Shown here piece by piece: positions 15,698-23,864 of a DNA stretch of 48,515 bases (its first letter is position 1; every line of letters begins with the position of its first letter). This DNA is from a virus: positions 1 to 48,515 of IMG/VR virus record IMGVR_UViG_3300027865_000681, one strand, 5' to 3'. The notes beneath the pieces are model-generated. The model made no database searches, was not told where the DNA came from, and worked only from the letters and a program-made list of their open reading frames with translations. Both the position numbers and the translations under genes were made by a program.

Positions 15698-16565
15698 GCT
15701 GCTCAAAGAGTCGGTCAGACCCAAGAGGCCACCAGAGTCAGTTCTGGTGAAGGGGGCCAGGGGGAACGTCCACATGCGCCGTCGTGTCAGTCACTTCTGG
15801 GGACACTACGAGGGGCAAGATGCGTTCGTCTGTGGAACAGGGACGAGTCTGTCCGGATTCGACTGGACGAAGCTAAACGGAAAACTTACGATAGGGCTCA
15901 ACGACGCGCTCAAGGTTCCCGGGTTTGCGCCAGCATTTTCTATCTTCAGCGATATCGGAATTTGGTCCAGATATCGTGACCTGACGCTCGACGACCGCAC
16001 GGTGGTCGTCTGCCAGGGCCGGTCGCGCGACCAGTTTGTGAAGTACGAAAGATGCTCGTTCAAGGATCAGGTTTGGCATTTCAACCAGCAGGCCACCGCG
16101 AAGGCCTGCAAGCCCGGCAACGACGATCTGTTCTGTGCCAGGACAATCGCCTGCACCGGGATAATGATGGCCTGGAAACTTGGCGCGCGGCGGGTCTTCC
16201 TCCTGGGAGTCGACGGCTACAAGCTCGCAGGCGGAAACGGCGGGACCTACTACCACGACGGCTCGGGCAAGGGTCCAGAGCGTCGCAAAGAGAAAGGCGT
16301 TCCCGGAACAACGATGGTCACGCAGGACCGTCACACTTGGTGGAACGACAACATGAAAGAGCTGCGCGAGTGGTTCACCGCGCAGAAAGTGTACATGGAC
16401 CCCTTCGTTCGCCGCGAAGGGAAGCTCGTCTACGGCTCGAACGTCTTCAACCTGTCGCCGCTCTCGACGATCACTGAGTGGCAGAAGGTCAAGGTGAAGA
16501 CGGTCCTGGGAGGAGGCTGCTTCGATGAAAAGAACAAAGGCATCCGGCACGCCGTCGTTTCTTGA
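15618..16565 (+). CDS. DUF115/Maf-like protein, copy 1
   Basis: 315 residues. After a basic N-terminus (1-50) the conserved start of the fold is FVCGTGTSLSGFD (70-82), then LNDALKV with Asn95 and FSDIG with Asp112; LGARRVFLLGVDGYKLAGG forms the second half. The G-x-G-x-S-L, Asn and Asp order is shared by six proteins in this window. It resembles the MptE-like/MAF_flag10 (DUF115) core of flagellin nonulosonate transferases and GT42-type sialyltransferases. A glycosyltransferase role is therefore plausible. The match is by pattern only. Confidence 0.62.
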   Translation: MPLRRESSKEQRKREKDARLAVAQKRRLLKESVRPKRPPESVLVKGARGNVHMRRRVSHFWGHYEGQDAFVCGTGTSLSGFDWTKLNGKLTIGLNDALKVPGFAPAFSIFSDIGIWSRYRDLTLDDRTVVVCQGRSRDQFVKYERCSFKDQVWHFNQQATAKACKPGNDDLFCARTIACTGIMMAWKLGARRVFLLGVDGYKLAGGNGGTYYHDGSGKGPERRKEKGVPGTTMVTQDRHTWWNDNMKELREWFTAQKVYMDPFVRREGKLVYGSNVFNLSPLSTITEWQKVKVKTVLGGGCFDEKNKGIRHAVVS

Positions 16566-16926
16566 GCGCTTGCTCATCGTCTCCGTTACGGCAATCCTGA
16601 CCGGTCTATTCGCTGGCCTCCTCATGTCTTTCGTGGCTGGCTGCTCCCCGGGGCTGCAAGAGTACGGCCAGCCGGGCCGCCCTGTCATCGTGACCTGGGA
16701 CGCCCCGACGCTGAACGCCGACGGGACTGAGCTGACCGACCTGGCGGGCTACCGCGTCTACGCGGCGGCGATTCCAGGCGAGCACTCCGAACCGCCCCTC
16801 GACGAGACGGAGAGCACCTCGGCATCTCTCGCGCTCCCCTACCCGGGAAGCTACATCGTCGTCACGGCCATCGATGAGTCCGGCAACGAGTCCGACTGGT
16901 CGGAGGAGCTGGAGGTGCAGCCTTGA
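16525..16926 (+). CDS. Lipoprotein with fibronectin type III-like domain
   Basis: 133 residues. A basic start, a long hydrophobic segment (15-36) and a very good lipobox VAGC (37-40) predict lipidation at Cys40. Residues 52-133 are an Fn3-like beta sandwich: VTWDAPTLNADGTELTDLAGYRVY, then SLALPYPGSYIVVTAIDESGNESDWS. It would sit on the outer membrane or periplasmic face, perhaps binding glycans or blocking superinfection. It overlaps the DUF115-like gene by 41 bases and the next gene by TTGA. Confidence 0.75.
   Translation: MKRTKASGTPSFLERLLIVSVTAILTGLFAGLLMSFVAGCSPGLQEYGQPGRPVIVTWDAPTLNADGTELTDLAGYRVYAAAIPGEHSEPPLDETESTSASLALPYPGSYIVVTAIDESGNESDWSEELEVQP
16910..16925 (+). promoter_or_regulatory. 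Strong Shine-Dalgarno setting a TTG start
   Basis: GGAGGT (16910-16915) stands 7 bases before TTG at 16923. No ATG or GTG fits this frame better, so the methyltransferase very probably starts with TTG, overlapping the lipoprotein stop as TTGA. Confidence 0.7.
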
Positions 16927-17549
16927 ACTTGAAGCTGTCTGTCGACGAGGTCCTCGGCAAAGTCAAGAAGCCACAGTGCCACGAGCGGGAGTTCGGGGTC
17001 TTCGTCCGCTCGATTCTCAGCACCCTCCAGAGCGGCGTGCCCGGCGCGATGGTCGAGATCGGATCGAACAAGGGGAAGAGCCTCGCCTGCCTTCTCCAGG
17101 TGATGCAGCTCGCCGAGGACATCCGGCAGGTCTTCAGTGTCGACCCCTACGGCAACGCGGAGAAGTACGTCCCCCACCGCATCGAGAAGTTCTCGGGCGA
17201 CATCCCCGTTGAGCACATCCGCCTGCCGTCGCAGGACCCCAAGGCGCTGGAGCGGGTGAACATGCCCATCGCCTGGCTCTTCATCGACGGCTGCCACTGC
17301 TTCGATTGCACCTGGGTCGATATCGACTCCTGGGTTCCCAAGGTCATCCATTCGGGCACGGTCGTCTTTCACGACTTCTGCCCTCGCACGAACTACCGCA
17401 AGCGCGACTACTGCGCGGCGGCGGATGCCAAGCGCCGGTGGGGCGTCTGGCCTGCGTTTCAAATTGCCAAGGCCGCTCGCGAGCTGGAGAAGGTGGAACA
17501 GAGTGTCCGCCATACTCCCGGGATGGCCGTTTTTAGAAAGGTCACCTAA
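16923..17549 (+). CDS. Class I SAM methyltransferase (Methyltransf_24-like)
   Basis: 208 residues from a TTG start. VEIGSNKG (44-51), FSVDPY (71-76), LFIDGCHCFDC (119-129) and VVFHDFC (147-153) give the full set of SAM and metal motifs. The Cys-His-Cys signature puts it closest to the enzymes at 11281 and 18321. It probably O-methylates a sugar or glycan. It overlaps the next start by one base (TAATG). Confidence 0.82.
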   Translation: MNLKLSVDEVLGKVKKPQCHEREFGVFVRSILSTLQSGVPGAMVEIGSNKGKSLACLLQVMQLAEDIRQVFSVDPYGNAEKYVPHRIEKFSGDIPVEHIRLPSQDPKALERVNMPIAWLFIDGCHCFDCTWVDIDSWVPKVIHSGTVVFHDFCPRTNYRKRDYCAAADAKRRWGVWPAFQIAKAARELEKVEQSVRHTPGMAVFRKVT

Positions 17550-18628
17550 TGGTCGCAGTAGCCCGGTTCGCTGGTGCAGTGTTGACGGGGATCCAGAACC
17601 TCAAGGGAAAGCACAAGGGTGCTCGTGTCGTCATCTGTGGCTCCGGGACGACGCTGAAGGATTTGGACCTCGCGAAGATTCCGGAACACTGGGTGGTCAT
17701 CGCCGTCAACGAGGCCATCCGAAAGCTCGGCTCGCGTGCTGACTACTGGGTCCTCTCCGACGAGCCCATCGTTCGAGGCTACGCGCAGCACTGCCCCAAG
17801 GACGTTGTCGTCCTGGCAATGCACAACGCGACGGTGACGATCCCGAAGGCCCTCCCCGACAACGAGTGCTACACCGTCAACTCGATCAACAAGGTTTGCA
17901 CCCCGGATGACGGCTTCAACTTCTTCAGCCGAGGGACGGTGCTCATCGGCGCGGTCGAGATGATGCGCTACGCCGGGGCGACCCGGTTCTACTGCTTCGG
18001 ACTCGACTGCTACCGGACGGAGAAGGTGTACTACTACGACGATCGCAAGCCGCCGATGGTCACCGAGCAGCAGTGCCGTCCCGAGGAGATGGGGCGTGGC
18101 CTTCCGCCGGGCGTCCGCATCTACGTCACCTCGCGTCTCAAGAACATGGTCCGCAAGCTCTCCGAGCTGAAGCGTGGCGGCCTGTGGAACGACGTGGAGA
18201 TCCACTGCGTGAATTCCCCGTACTCGCAGCAGGATGTCGTTCCGAAGCTCTCGATGGAGGATTTCGAGGAGCACGTCAAGCGGGACGTCGAGAGTCAGAA
18301 GAGAAAAGACAGGAGGAAGCGTGCCAAACAGAAAGGCGTTCAGACCGGACAGGAGACTACCGAAGCCGAGGGAGCCGGAGAAGCTGGTGGACCTGGGGAC
18401 GAAGGGGGGTCAGCTCACGAAGACGGACCGCCTGACGCTCCTGTGGTCGATCGAGGCGGCGATGGAGGCGGCGGAGATTCCGATAGATCCGAAGGCGGAC
18501 ACTCCGCTGATGGAGACGCTGAGGCCTCCGACGTTCGTGGAGATCGGGACGCACATGGCGGGGACGTCCCTGATGGTGATGGCGGCGCTGGAGAAGCTGA
18601 ATCGCCCGGCGACGTTTCGGACGATTGA
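17549..18628 (+). CDS. DUF115/Maf-like protein, copy 2, with unusual tail
   Basis: 359 residues. VVICGSGTTLKDLD (27-40), Asn54 in VNEAIRK and Asp71 in VLSDEP mark the DUF115-like core; GATRFYCFGLDCYRTEKVYYYDD forms the second conserved block. The recognisable protein ends near residue 257 in a Lys/Arg-rich helix. The remaining about 100 residues are Gly/Asp/Glu low complexity and lie entirely inside the next gene, read in another frame. The tail may be a by-product of a lost stop codon or a frameshift near 18320, or a genuine disordered extension. A glycosyltransferase-type role is inferred. Confidence 0.6.
   Translation: MVAVARFAGAVLTGIQNLKGKHKGARVVICGSGTTLKDLDLAKIPEHWVVIAVNEAIRKLGSRADYWVLSDEPIVRGYAQHCPKDVVVLAMHNATVTIPKALPDNECYTVNSINKVCTPDDGFNFFSRGTVLIGAVEMMRYAGATRFYCFGLDCYRTEKVYYYDDRKPPMVTEQQCRPEEMGRGLPPGVRIYVTSRLKNMVRKLSELKRGGLWNDVEIHCVNSPYSQQDVVPKLSMEDFEEHVKRDVESQKRKDRRKRAKQKGVQTGQETTEAEGAGEAGGPGDEGGSAHEDGPPDAPVVDRGGDGGGGDSDRSEGGHSADGDAEASDVRGDRDAHGGDVPDGDGGAGEAESPGDVSDD
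18311..18323 (+). promoter_or_regulatory. Consensus AGGAGG placing a GTG start
   Basis: AGGAGG (18311-18316) lies 4 bases before GTG 18321. This makes 18321 the best start for the methyltransferase even though it lies 308 bases before the end of the upstream reading frame. Confidence 0.75.
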
Positions 18629-19097
18629 CATCGACTTCTTCAATACGCCTGGCGTTCAGAGGTTCTACCCTCGGGACCGCTGGGCTGCGAAGGGCGCGCC
18701 GTTCGCCGAGAAGCTCGCACCGATGATTGACTGCGACTTCATCGAGGCGCCGGCGGTGCACGCGGCGGCTCTCGTTCCGGATCCTATCTACTGGGTCTTC
18801 TGCGATGGCTGCCACTGCCACGAGTGCGTCGTCGGAGAGATCGAAGCCTACGCCACGCGCATCGCTCCTGGCGGCTTCATGATCTTCCACGACTGCGGCG
18901 AGGAGTACCGAGACTACCCGCCGGACCAGGAATACCACGGCGACGCCGCGCGACAGTTCGGCGTCATCGAGGAGGTCACGACCTCGGAGGTTCTCAAGAA
19001 CGAGTTCGACCTGGTGGCTGTGTCGACCAGCCGGCCCATCCGTGAAGTCCACCACTTCGGTGGGGCCTACTTCTACCAGCGAAAGGGGATGGAATGA
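18321..19097 (+). CDS. Class I SAM methyltransferase (Methyltransf_24-like)
   Basis: 258 residues from GTG 18321. An N-terminal Pro/Arg/Lys-rich leader (1-30) precedes VEIGTHMAG (73-81), TIDID (101-105), FCDGCHCHEC (160-169) and IFHDCGEEY (188-196). The CDGCHCHEC cluster closely matches its paralogues at 11281 and 16923. An O-methyltransferase role on a glycan precursor is likely. The stop overlaps the kinase start (ATGA). Confidence 0.8.
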   Translation: MPNRKAFRPDRRLPKPREPEKLVDLGTKGGQLTKTDRLTLLWSIEAAMEAAEIPIDPKADTPLMETLRPPTFVEIGTHMAGTSLMVMAALEKLNRPATFRTIDIDFFNTPGVQRFYPRDRWAAKGAPFAEKLAPMIDCDFIEAPAVHAAALVPDPIYWVFCDGCHCHECVVGEIEAYATRIAPGGFMIFHDCGEEYRDYPPDQEYHGDAARQFGVIEEVTTSEVLKNEFDLVAVSTSRPIREVHHFGGAYFYQRKGME

Positions 19098-20128
19098 GCA
19101 CGAACCCGAACCAGTGCAGCGGCGGCATGGCTATGGGCAACACGCGGCGCCCGAGGTTTCCTCGGATGGTCATCAGTCGGGTGCCGCTCCGCATCTCCTT
19201 CGTCGGTGGCGGCTCGGACCTCCCCGGCGCTGGGTCGCCAGCGCCCGGGCTGACGATCTCCACGGCCATCGACCAGTACGTCTACGTGATGGCGAAGTGG
19301 CGCAACGACGGCCGGGTCATCATGAACTGGCGGGAGAAGGAGACCGTCGCGCTGTCCTCTGAGCTTCAGCACGAGCTGGCGCGTGAGGCACTCCAGATGC
19401 TCGGAATCCATCAGGGCATCGAGATTTCTACCTTTGCAGACGTTCCCGGCGTTGGTTCGGGCCTCGGCAGCTCCGCCGCCACGACCGTGGCCATTGTCCA
19501 AGCTGCCTCGGCGCTCACCGGCATCTGGCTGGGACCTGAGCGCCTGGCCCGGGCTGCCGTCGAGGTCGAGCTTGAACGGCTCGGTCGGAAAGGAGGCTCC
19601 CAGGACCAGTGGATATCGGCCCTGGGTGGCCTCTGCCGGCTCCGTCACGAGGACGGCCGGTGCGTCGAGTGGACACGGCACGGACTCTCTCCGGCGAACC
19701 TCGGACTCCTGGAGCGCCATTTCGCTCTCTTCAGTCCGCCGGACCACGACCCGGGCCGGAACGCGGACGACATCCTCGACACGAAGGATCCAGACGATAC
19801 CTCCTTCCGGAAGTGCTGCGCGGACCTTGTCGGGCAGTTCGAGCAGGCTTTGACCGAGGACGACTGGCCCTCTCTGGGGAACCTCCTCGGCCAGCACGAC
19901 AAGCTCAAGCGCGGGACCTTCGGTGGCTACTACCCGGAGTCCGGGCCAGAGCTGGACAAGCTGGACGTCTTCTGGAAGGTTTGCGGCGCTGGCGCGTCCG
20001 GGCACCTCCTCGTGGCGGTGAAGCCCGAGACCAGAGCGCAGACGGTTCAGGCGGTCGAGGAGATCTGGGGGCGCGAGCTTCCCTGGTCCATCTCCGACGA
20101 AGGGGCGCAGGTGATTCATGCCTCGTAA
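19094..20128 (+). CDS. GHMP sugar kinase, heptose-7-phosphate kinase-like
   Basis: 344 residues. SRVPLRISFVGGGSDLP (28-44) is very close to the start of D-glycero-D-manno-heptose-7-phosphate kinases (HddA). PGVGSGLGSSAAT (118-130) is the ATP-binding GHMP motif, GGSQDQWISALGG (167-179) matches the family's K/S-Q-D-Q motif, and CGAGASGHLLV near 298-308 is motif 3. The enzyme would phosphorylate a sugar at C1 with ATP. With the HAD phosphatase (14752) and nucleotidyltransferase (10367) this resembles three steps of GDP-heptose synthesis, but no sedoheptulose-7-phosphate isomerase is seen. The first 22 residues may be dispensable. Confidence 0.85.
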   Translation: MSTNPNQCSGGMAMGNTRRPRFPRMVISRVPLRISFVGGGSDLPGAGSPAPGLTISTAIDQYVYVMAKWRNDGRVIMNWREKETVALSSELQHELAREALQMLGIHQGIEISTFADVPGVGSGLGSSAATTVAIVQAASALTGIWLGPERLARAAVEVELERLGRKGGSQDQWISALGGLCRLRHEDGRCVEWTRHGLSPANLGLLERHFALFSPPDHDPGRNADDILDTKDPDDTSFRKCCADLVGQFEQALTEDDWPSLGNLLGQHDKLKRGTFGGYYPESGPELDKLDVFWKVCGAGASGHLLVAVKPETRAQTVQAVEEIWGRELPWSISDEGAQVIHAS

Positions 20129-20789
20129 GTCTCCCCGGCGACGTCCGGCCCCACGCGACATCTCCCCGGACTACTGCCTGGTCTCAGCGCCGACGAAGCT
20201 TCCGGACAGGTTCCGTCAGGGTCGGCCGGTCTCCAAGAAGATCATCGATTGCAGGGATACGATGTTCGACTGGATGGAGCCCGTGCGGACCCCCGACGGT
20301 CAGAGCATCGTCGAGGTGGGCAGCCAGTGGGGCTGGTGGGCGCACCGCGCCGCCAAGCAGCTCCCGCACGCGACCATCTGGTGCGTCGACCCCTGGAGGG
20401 AAGACCGGAAATCTCACGAGCACTGGGGCGCGAACAACTTCTACGAGTGGCAGCTCAACGTCGGCCAGTGGCTCGGGGAACGAGTCTTCGGTCTGCGTGG
20501 CACGTCTGAGGAGGTCGTCGATTACTTCCAGCCTGGGGAGCTGGACATGGTCTTCATCGACGGCGACCACACGCCCGAGGGCATCGCCCTCGACCTCAAG
20601 CTCTGGGTTCCGAAGGTGCGGCAGGGCGGGCTCATCCTTGGTCACGACTGGGATGGCATCTGGGGGAAACACGTCCGCCCGGCAGTGACCGAATACTTCG
20701 CAAGGCTCGGGGAAATCAAAGCCGAGCTGGGCTATCTGTCGAGCATCAAGGCATCCGCCGTTTGGAGGGTTGAGAAGACATGGCCGTAA
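20118..20789 (+). CDS. Class I SAM methyltransferase (Methyltransf_24-like)
   Basis: 223 residues. VEVGSQWG (65-72), WCVDPW (88-93), MVFIDGDHTPEG (144-155), LDLKLWVPKVRQGG (158-171) and GHDW (175-178) are all present, the clearest set in the cluster. It forms a subgroup with the adjacent gene at 20780 and that at 34190. An O-methyltransferase for a sugar or glycan is likely. It overlaps both neighbours by about 10 bases. Confidence 0.84.
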   Translation: MPRKSPRRRPAPRDISPDYCLVSAPTKLPDRFRQGRPVSKKIIDCRDTMFDWMEPVRTPDGQSIVEVGSQWGWWAHRAAKQLPHATIWCVDPWREDRKSHEHWGANNFYEWQLNVGQWLGERVFGLRGTSEEVVDYFQPGELDMVFIDGDHTPEGIALDLKLWVPKVRQGGLILGHDWDGIWGKHVRPAVTEYFARLGEIKAELGYLSSIKASAVWRVEKTWP

Positions 20790-21448
20790 GCCAAGAACAA
20801 ATCGACGACGCCGTCAAGCGTGCGAAGAAGCGCCCGCTGGGGGTTTGCGTTCATGAGAAGCTCGGCCACCTGGTCGGCATGCCTCCTGGGCTGCGGGGCT
20901 TCCGTGACCCGATCTTCAATATCATGCCGGGCACGATTCACGTCGCCGTAGAAATCGGAACCTGCCAGGGCTGGTTCGCTCACCGGATGGCGACGCACTT
21001 CGACGAGACGACGAAGATCTTCTGCGTCGACCCTTTCTACGACGACGAGGGGGAGAAGTACGACGGCGAGTACAACCTGCGGTGCTGGAAGAAGAACACC
21101 CGGAAGTGGTTCGGAAAGAGCGTCTTCCTCAAGCGAGGCGAGAGCTACATCGAGTCGCAGCGTTGGGGCGAGGGGGTGCCCATCGACTTCCTGTTCATCG
21201 ACGGTGACCACGAGTTCGAATCTGTCCTCCTGGATCTCCAGGGGTGGTGCCCAAAGGTCCGCCCTGGCGGCCTCATCGCCGGTCACGACATCGACGGCAA
21301 GTGGGGCGACAAGGTGAAGAAGGCCGTCGAGAACTACTGCTCGAAGAACAACATCGGCACCGTGCACGTCGGCAAGGTCTACAGCTTCACCGGGAGGCAG
21401 ACGACGAACTGTTGGTGGTTCTATCAGCCGGAGCCGCCAAGACAATGA
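20780..21448 (+). CDS. Class I SAM methyltransferase (Methyltransf_24-like)
   Basis: 222 residues. VEIGTCQG (57-64), FCVDPF (81-86), FLFIDGDHEFES (137-148), VRPGG (160-164) and GHD (168-170). It is related to the previous gene and likely a duplicate with a different acceptor. It overlaps the next gene as ATGA at 21445. Confidence 0.84.
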   Translation: MAVSQEQIDDAVKRAKKRPLGVCVHEKLGHLVGMPPGLRGFRDPIFNIMPGTIHVAVEIGTCQGWFAHRMATHFDETTKIFCVDPFYDDEGEKYDGEYNLRCWKKNTRKWFGKSVFLKRGESYIESQRWGEGVPIDFLFIDGDHEFESVLLDLQGWCPKVRPGGLIAGHDIDGKWGDKVKKAVENYCSKNNIGTVHVGKVYSFTGRQTTNCWWFYQPEPPRQ

Positions 21449-22077
21449 GACAGGAACCCATCGAGCTTGAGCTTCAGCCCTGGAGGGACGCCCGCAAGGG
21501 AGAGACCGCATGGATTCTCGGCAGCGGTCCGTCCCTCGATGAGCTGGATCCGGCGAAGGTGGGACCGAACCGTTTCGCGCTGAATCTCACGATTCTGATG
21601 GAGGACTACCGCGACTCGTGGTGGGTCTGCCGGGACGGTCGCTGCATGCAGAAGTGGAACCTCAGCCACCAGCGGGCCTGCATCGGAGAGGATCGCCGCC
21701 GCGCTCACACGCTGTTCACTGATGGCGTCGGTGCGAAGCGCGTGAAGCAGATGGCCTTCCCCCGCAGGAAGGTCCAGCGCGTGGTCAACTGTCAGAAGCG
21801 CTTCTTCACGGGCGAGACCGTCCTCGTCTTTGCGCTTCAGGTGGCCGACTACCTGGGCTTCAAGGAGATCATCCTCGCCGGCGTCGACCTGAAGGACCCG
21901 GGCGGGGTGGCTTACGCGAAGGAGATCGACTGGCAGTCGAAGTTCACCGTCAGGGCCAGGCTCCACAGATACAAGAGGATGCGACAGGAGGTCGCGCAGC
22001 TCTCGACAGCGATGAACGCTCGCGTGCTGACAACCTCCCCGCATCTGGAAGGCATTTTCGAAAGGGTGGACGTCTGA
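21445..22077 (+). CDS. DUF115/Maf-like protein, copy 3
   Basis: 210 residues from ATG 21445. AWILGSGPSLDELD (22-35), Asn47 and Asp64 form the conserved nucleotide-sugar-type pocket seen in the other copies; KEIILAGVDLKDPGG is the second motif. This is one of the shortest copies, with no N-terminal extension. A glycosyltransferase role is inferred from family resemblance. The stop shares one base with the sulfotransferase start (TGATG). Confidence 0.65.
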   Translation: MRQEPIELELQPWRDARKGETAWILGSGPSLDELDPAKVGPNRFALNLTILMEDYRDSWWVCRDGRCMQKWNLSHQRACIGEDRRRAHTLFTDGVGAKRVKQMAFPRRKVQRVVNCQKRFFTGETVLVFALQVADYLGFKEIILAGVDLKDPGGVAYAKEIDWQSKFTVRARLHRYKRMRQEVAQLSTAMNARVLTTSPHLEGIFERVDV

Positions 22078-22886
22078 TGGTGAGGGAAGCCCGATCGAAG
22101 TACCCCGGCAGCATGTTCATCTCCCACCCGAGGAGCGGGCTCACCTGGTTCCGGTGGATGTTCCACGAGCTGAGGAAGCGCCACGACCCCGAGAATCTGA
22201 AGAAGCATCCGAACGACGGCGAGGAGCACAACCCACTCATCGCCTACGACCATGACGGGATGGGCTTGATCACGACGAACCAGCGACACCGGATGCTTCC
22301 CTGGAGAAGAGGGAACAACCGGTGGACGAAGCGGAAGGTGGTGTTCCTGGCAAGAGACCCCCGCGATGTTCTCCTGTCGAACTTCTACATCCTCGTCGTT
22401 CGTGGCGAGTACCTCGCGAGCAGGAGGCGCTGGGTTGAGGGGCTCGACTTGAATGCGTTCTTTCGGCACAAGGCGTGGGGTTTGAAAATCCTCGTCGAGT
22501 GGCTGGTCTGGTGGGAGAAGAACAAGCGAGGGTGCCGCGACTTCATGCCGCTCTTCTACGAGGAGACGCTGGCGAACCCACTCAGCGCCCTGAGCTGCGC
22601 CGTGGAGATGGCGACCTCAGAGGAGGTCCCCATCGAGACGCTGGAGTGGGTCGTCGGAGCTTCGACCTTCGAAGTCATGAAGCAGCAAGAGCAGCAGCAC
22701 GGCCGTCTCTTCACTGACCAGCGCGGAGCGATCAACGGCGACGAGCGTACGGCGATCATCCGCAAGGGCAAGGCCGGCCAGTGGAAGGACGAGCTGTCGG
22801 AAGAACTCCAGGACTGGTGCGACGGGGTGATGGAACCGCTGCGCGGTACGTTCATGGAAAGATACACCTGGAGGTGCAACCAGTGA
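22077..22886 (+). CDS. PAPS-dependent sulfotransferase
   Basis: 269 residues. The 5'-phosphosulfate loop is SHPRSGLTWFR (16-26), the 3'-phosphate motif is VVFLARDPRDVLLSNFY (88-104, with Arg93 and Ser101), and the C-terminal R-K-G-K-A-G-Q-W-K stretch matches the R-K-G-x-x-G-x-W PAPS loop of Sulfotransfer_1 enzymes. It would transfer sulfate from PAPS to a hydroxyl of a sugar or other acceptor in the cytoplasm. Full-length size and all three cofactor motifs argue for an active enzyme. PAPS must come from the host. It is embedded between a DUF115-like gene and a glycosyltransferase. Confidence 0.9.
   Translation: MVREARSKYPGSMFISHPRSGLTWFRWMFHELRKRHDPENLKKHPNDGEEHNPLIAYDHDGMGLITTNQRHRMLPWRRGNNRWTKRKVVFLARDPRDVLLSNFYILVVRGEYLASRRRWVEGLDLNAFFRHKAWGLKILVEWLVWWEKNKRGCRDFMPLFYEETLANPLSALSCAVEMATSEEVPIETLEWVVGASTFEVMKQQEQQHGRLFTDQRGAINGDERTAIIRKGKAGQWKDELSEELQDWCDGVMEPLRGTFMERYTWRCNQ
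22870..22885 (+). promoter_or_regulatory. Shine-Dalgarno selecting a GTG start
   Basis: GGAGGT (22870-22875) is 7 bases before GTG 22883, which overlaps the sulfotransferase stop (GTGA). This supports 22883 rather than an upstream ATG. Confidence 0.65.
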
Positions 22887-23860
22887 AAATCCTCTACACG
22901 TCAAAGACCCCGCTCGCTGGTGTCTGCGAAAAGATGACCCGCTCGGTCAACAAGTATTTCCCCGAGGAGCACGAGGCTCGTTGTCTCAACAAGGGACCGG
23001 GGAAGCACCGCTGGTACATGCGCGACAAGGAGCTTTGCCCGAGCTACTCGGTCATGGACCCGAAGCAGGTCGCCGAGTGCCTGGAGTGGGCGGACGTCAT
23101 CCACTGCATGGCGAATGTCGGCGTCGTCTTCTTCGATCGCGAGGACCTCCTCAAGAAGAAGGTCTGGGTCTACCAGTGGCACGGCGCGCAGATCTGGCCC
23201 TTCGAGCGAGTCTGGAAGCCGAGGCACTACAAGCACGTCCGCTTCATTCACATCGGCCAGGGCTGGGTTGAGAGCGACCAGTCGCAGTCGAAGTTCTTCA
23301 AGCCCTTCTTCGAGGAGCACGGGGCCATCATCGTCCCGAACCTGATCACGGGTGACGACCCCATCCACACGCCGCTCCCCTGGGACAAGCGAACCCGAGG
23401 AAATCGCGTCGCGTTCGCTCCGTCCCAGCGAAACCCCGGAGCCGTGAACAGGAAGGGCATCGAGGAGGTGAAGCGCGGATGCCGTGGCGCGAGCCTGGAT
23501 CTCATCTGCGGCGTCCCGTTCAAGGAGTGCCTGAAGCGGAAGCAGCAGGCGAAGCTCGGCATCGATGAGGTGGTCACTCCGATGTACCACCTGAGCGGGC
23601 TGGAGTTCCTGGCACAGGGTACGCCTTGCATTTGCAGCTATACTGCCCAGACGCGCGACGTGCTCTTGCAGGCTACCGGCGCCGACAGGATGCCGTTCCT
23701 GAACGCCAAGCACAACACGTTGCAGTCACGGATAGATTGGTGGCTGGAGCTTTCAGAAGAAGAGAAGAAGGAACTCGGCCGGGATGCGCGAGCCTGGTTT
23801 GACGAGTTCTACCACCCGCGACAGATAATCGAAAAGCACCTGGCGGTGTACAGGAGTTGA
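22883..23860 (+). CDS. GT-B-like glycosyltransferase
   Basis: 325 residues from GTG 22883. An N-terminal Rossmann-like half starts KILYTSKTPLAG with ADVIHCMANVG and a W-H-G-A-Q motif. The second half contains FAPSQRNPGAVNRKG and YHLSGLEFLAQGTPCICSYT, the E-x(6)-G-x-P type donor-binding loop of GT4-like retaining transferases. The C-terminal helix WFDEFYHPRQIIEKHLAVY is typical of GT-B folds. Sugar and acceptor are unknown. Confidence 0.75.
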   Translation: MKILYTSKTPLAGVCEKMTRSVNKYFPEEHEARCLNKGPGKHRWYMRDKELCPSYSVMDPKQVAECLEWADVIHCMANVGVVFFDREDLLKKKVWVYQWHGAQIWPFERVWKPRHYKHVRFIHIGQGWVESDQSQSKFFKPFFEEHGAIIVPNLITGDDPIHTPLPWDKRTRGNRVAFAPSQRNPGAVNRKGIEEVKRGCRGASLDLICGVPFKECLKRKQQAKLGIDEVVTPMYHLSGLEFLAQGTPCICSYTAQTRDVLLQATGADRMPFLNAKHNTLQSRIDWWLELSEEEKKELGRDARAWFDEFYHPRQIIEKHLAVYRS

Positions 23861-23864
23861 GAGA

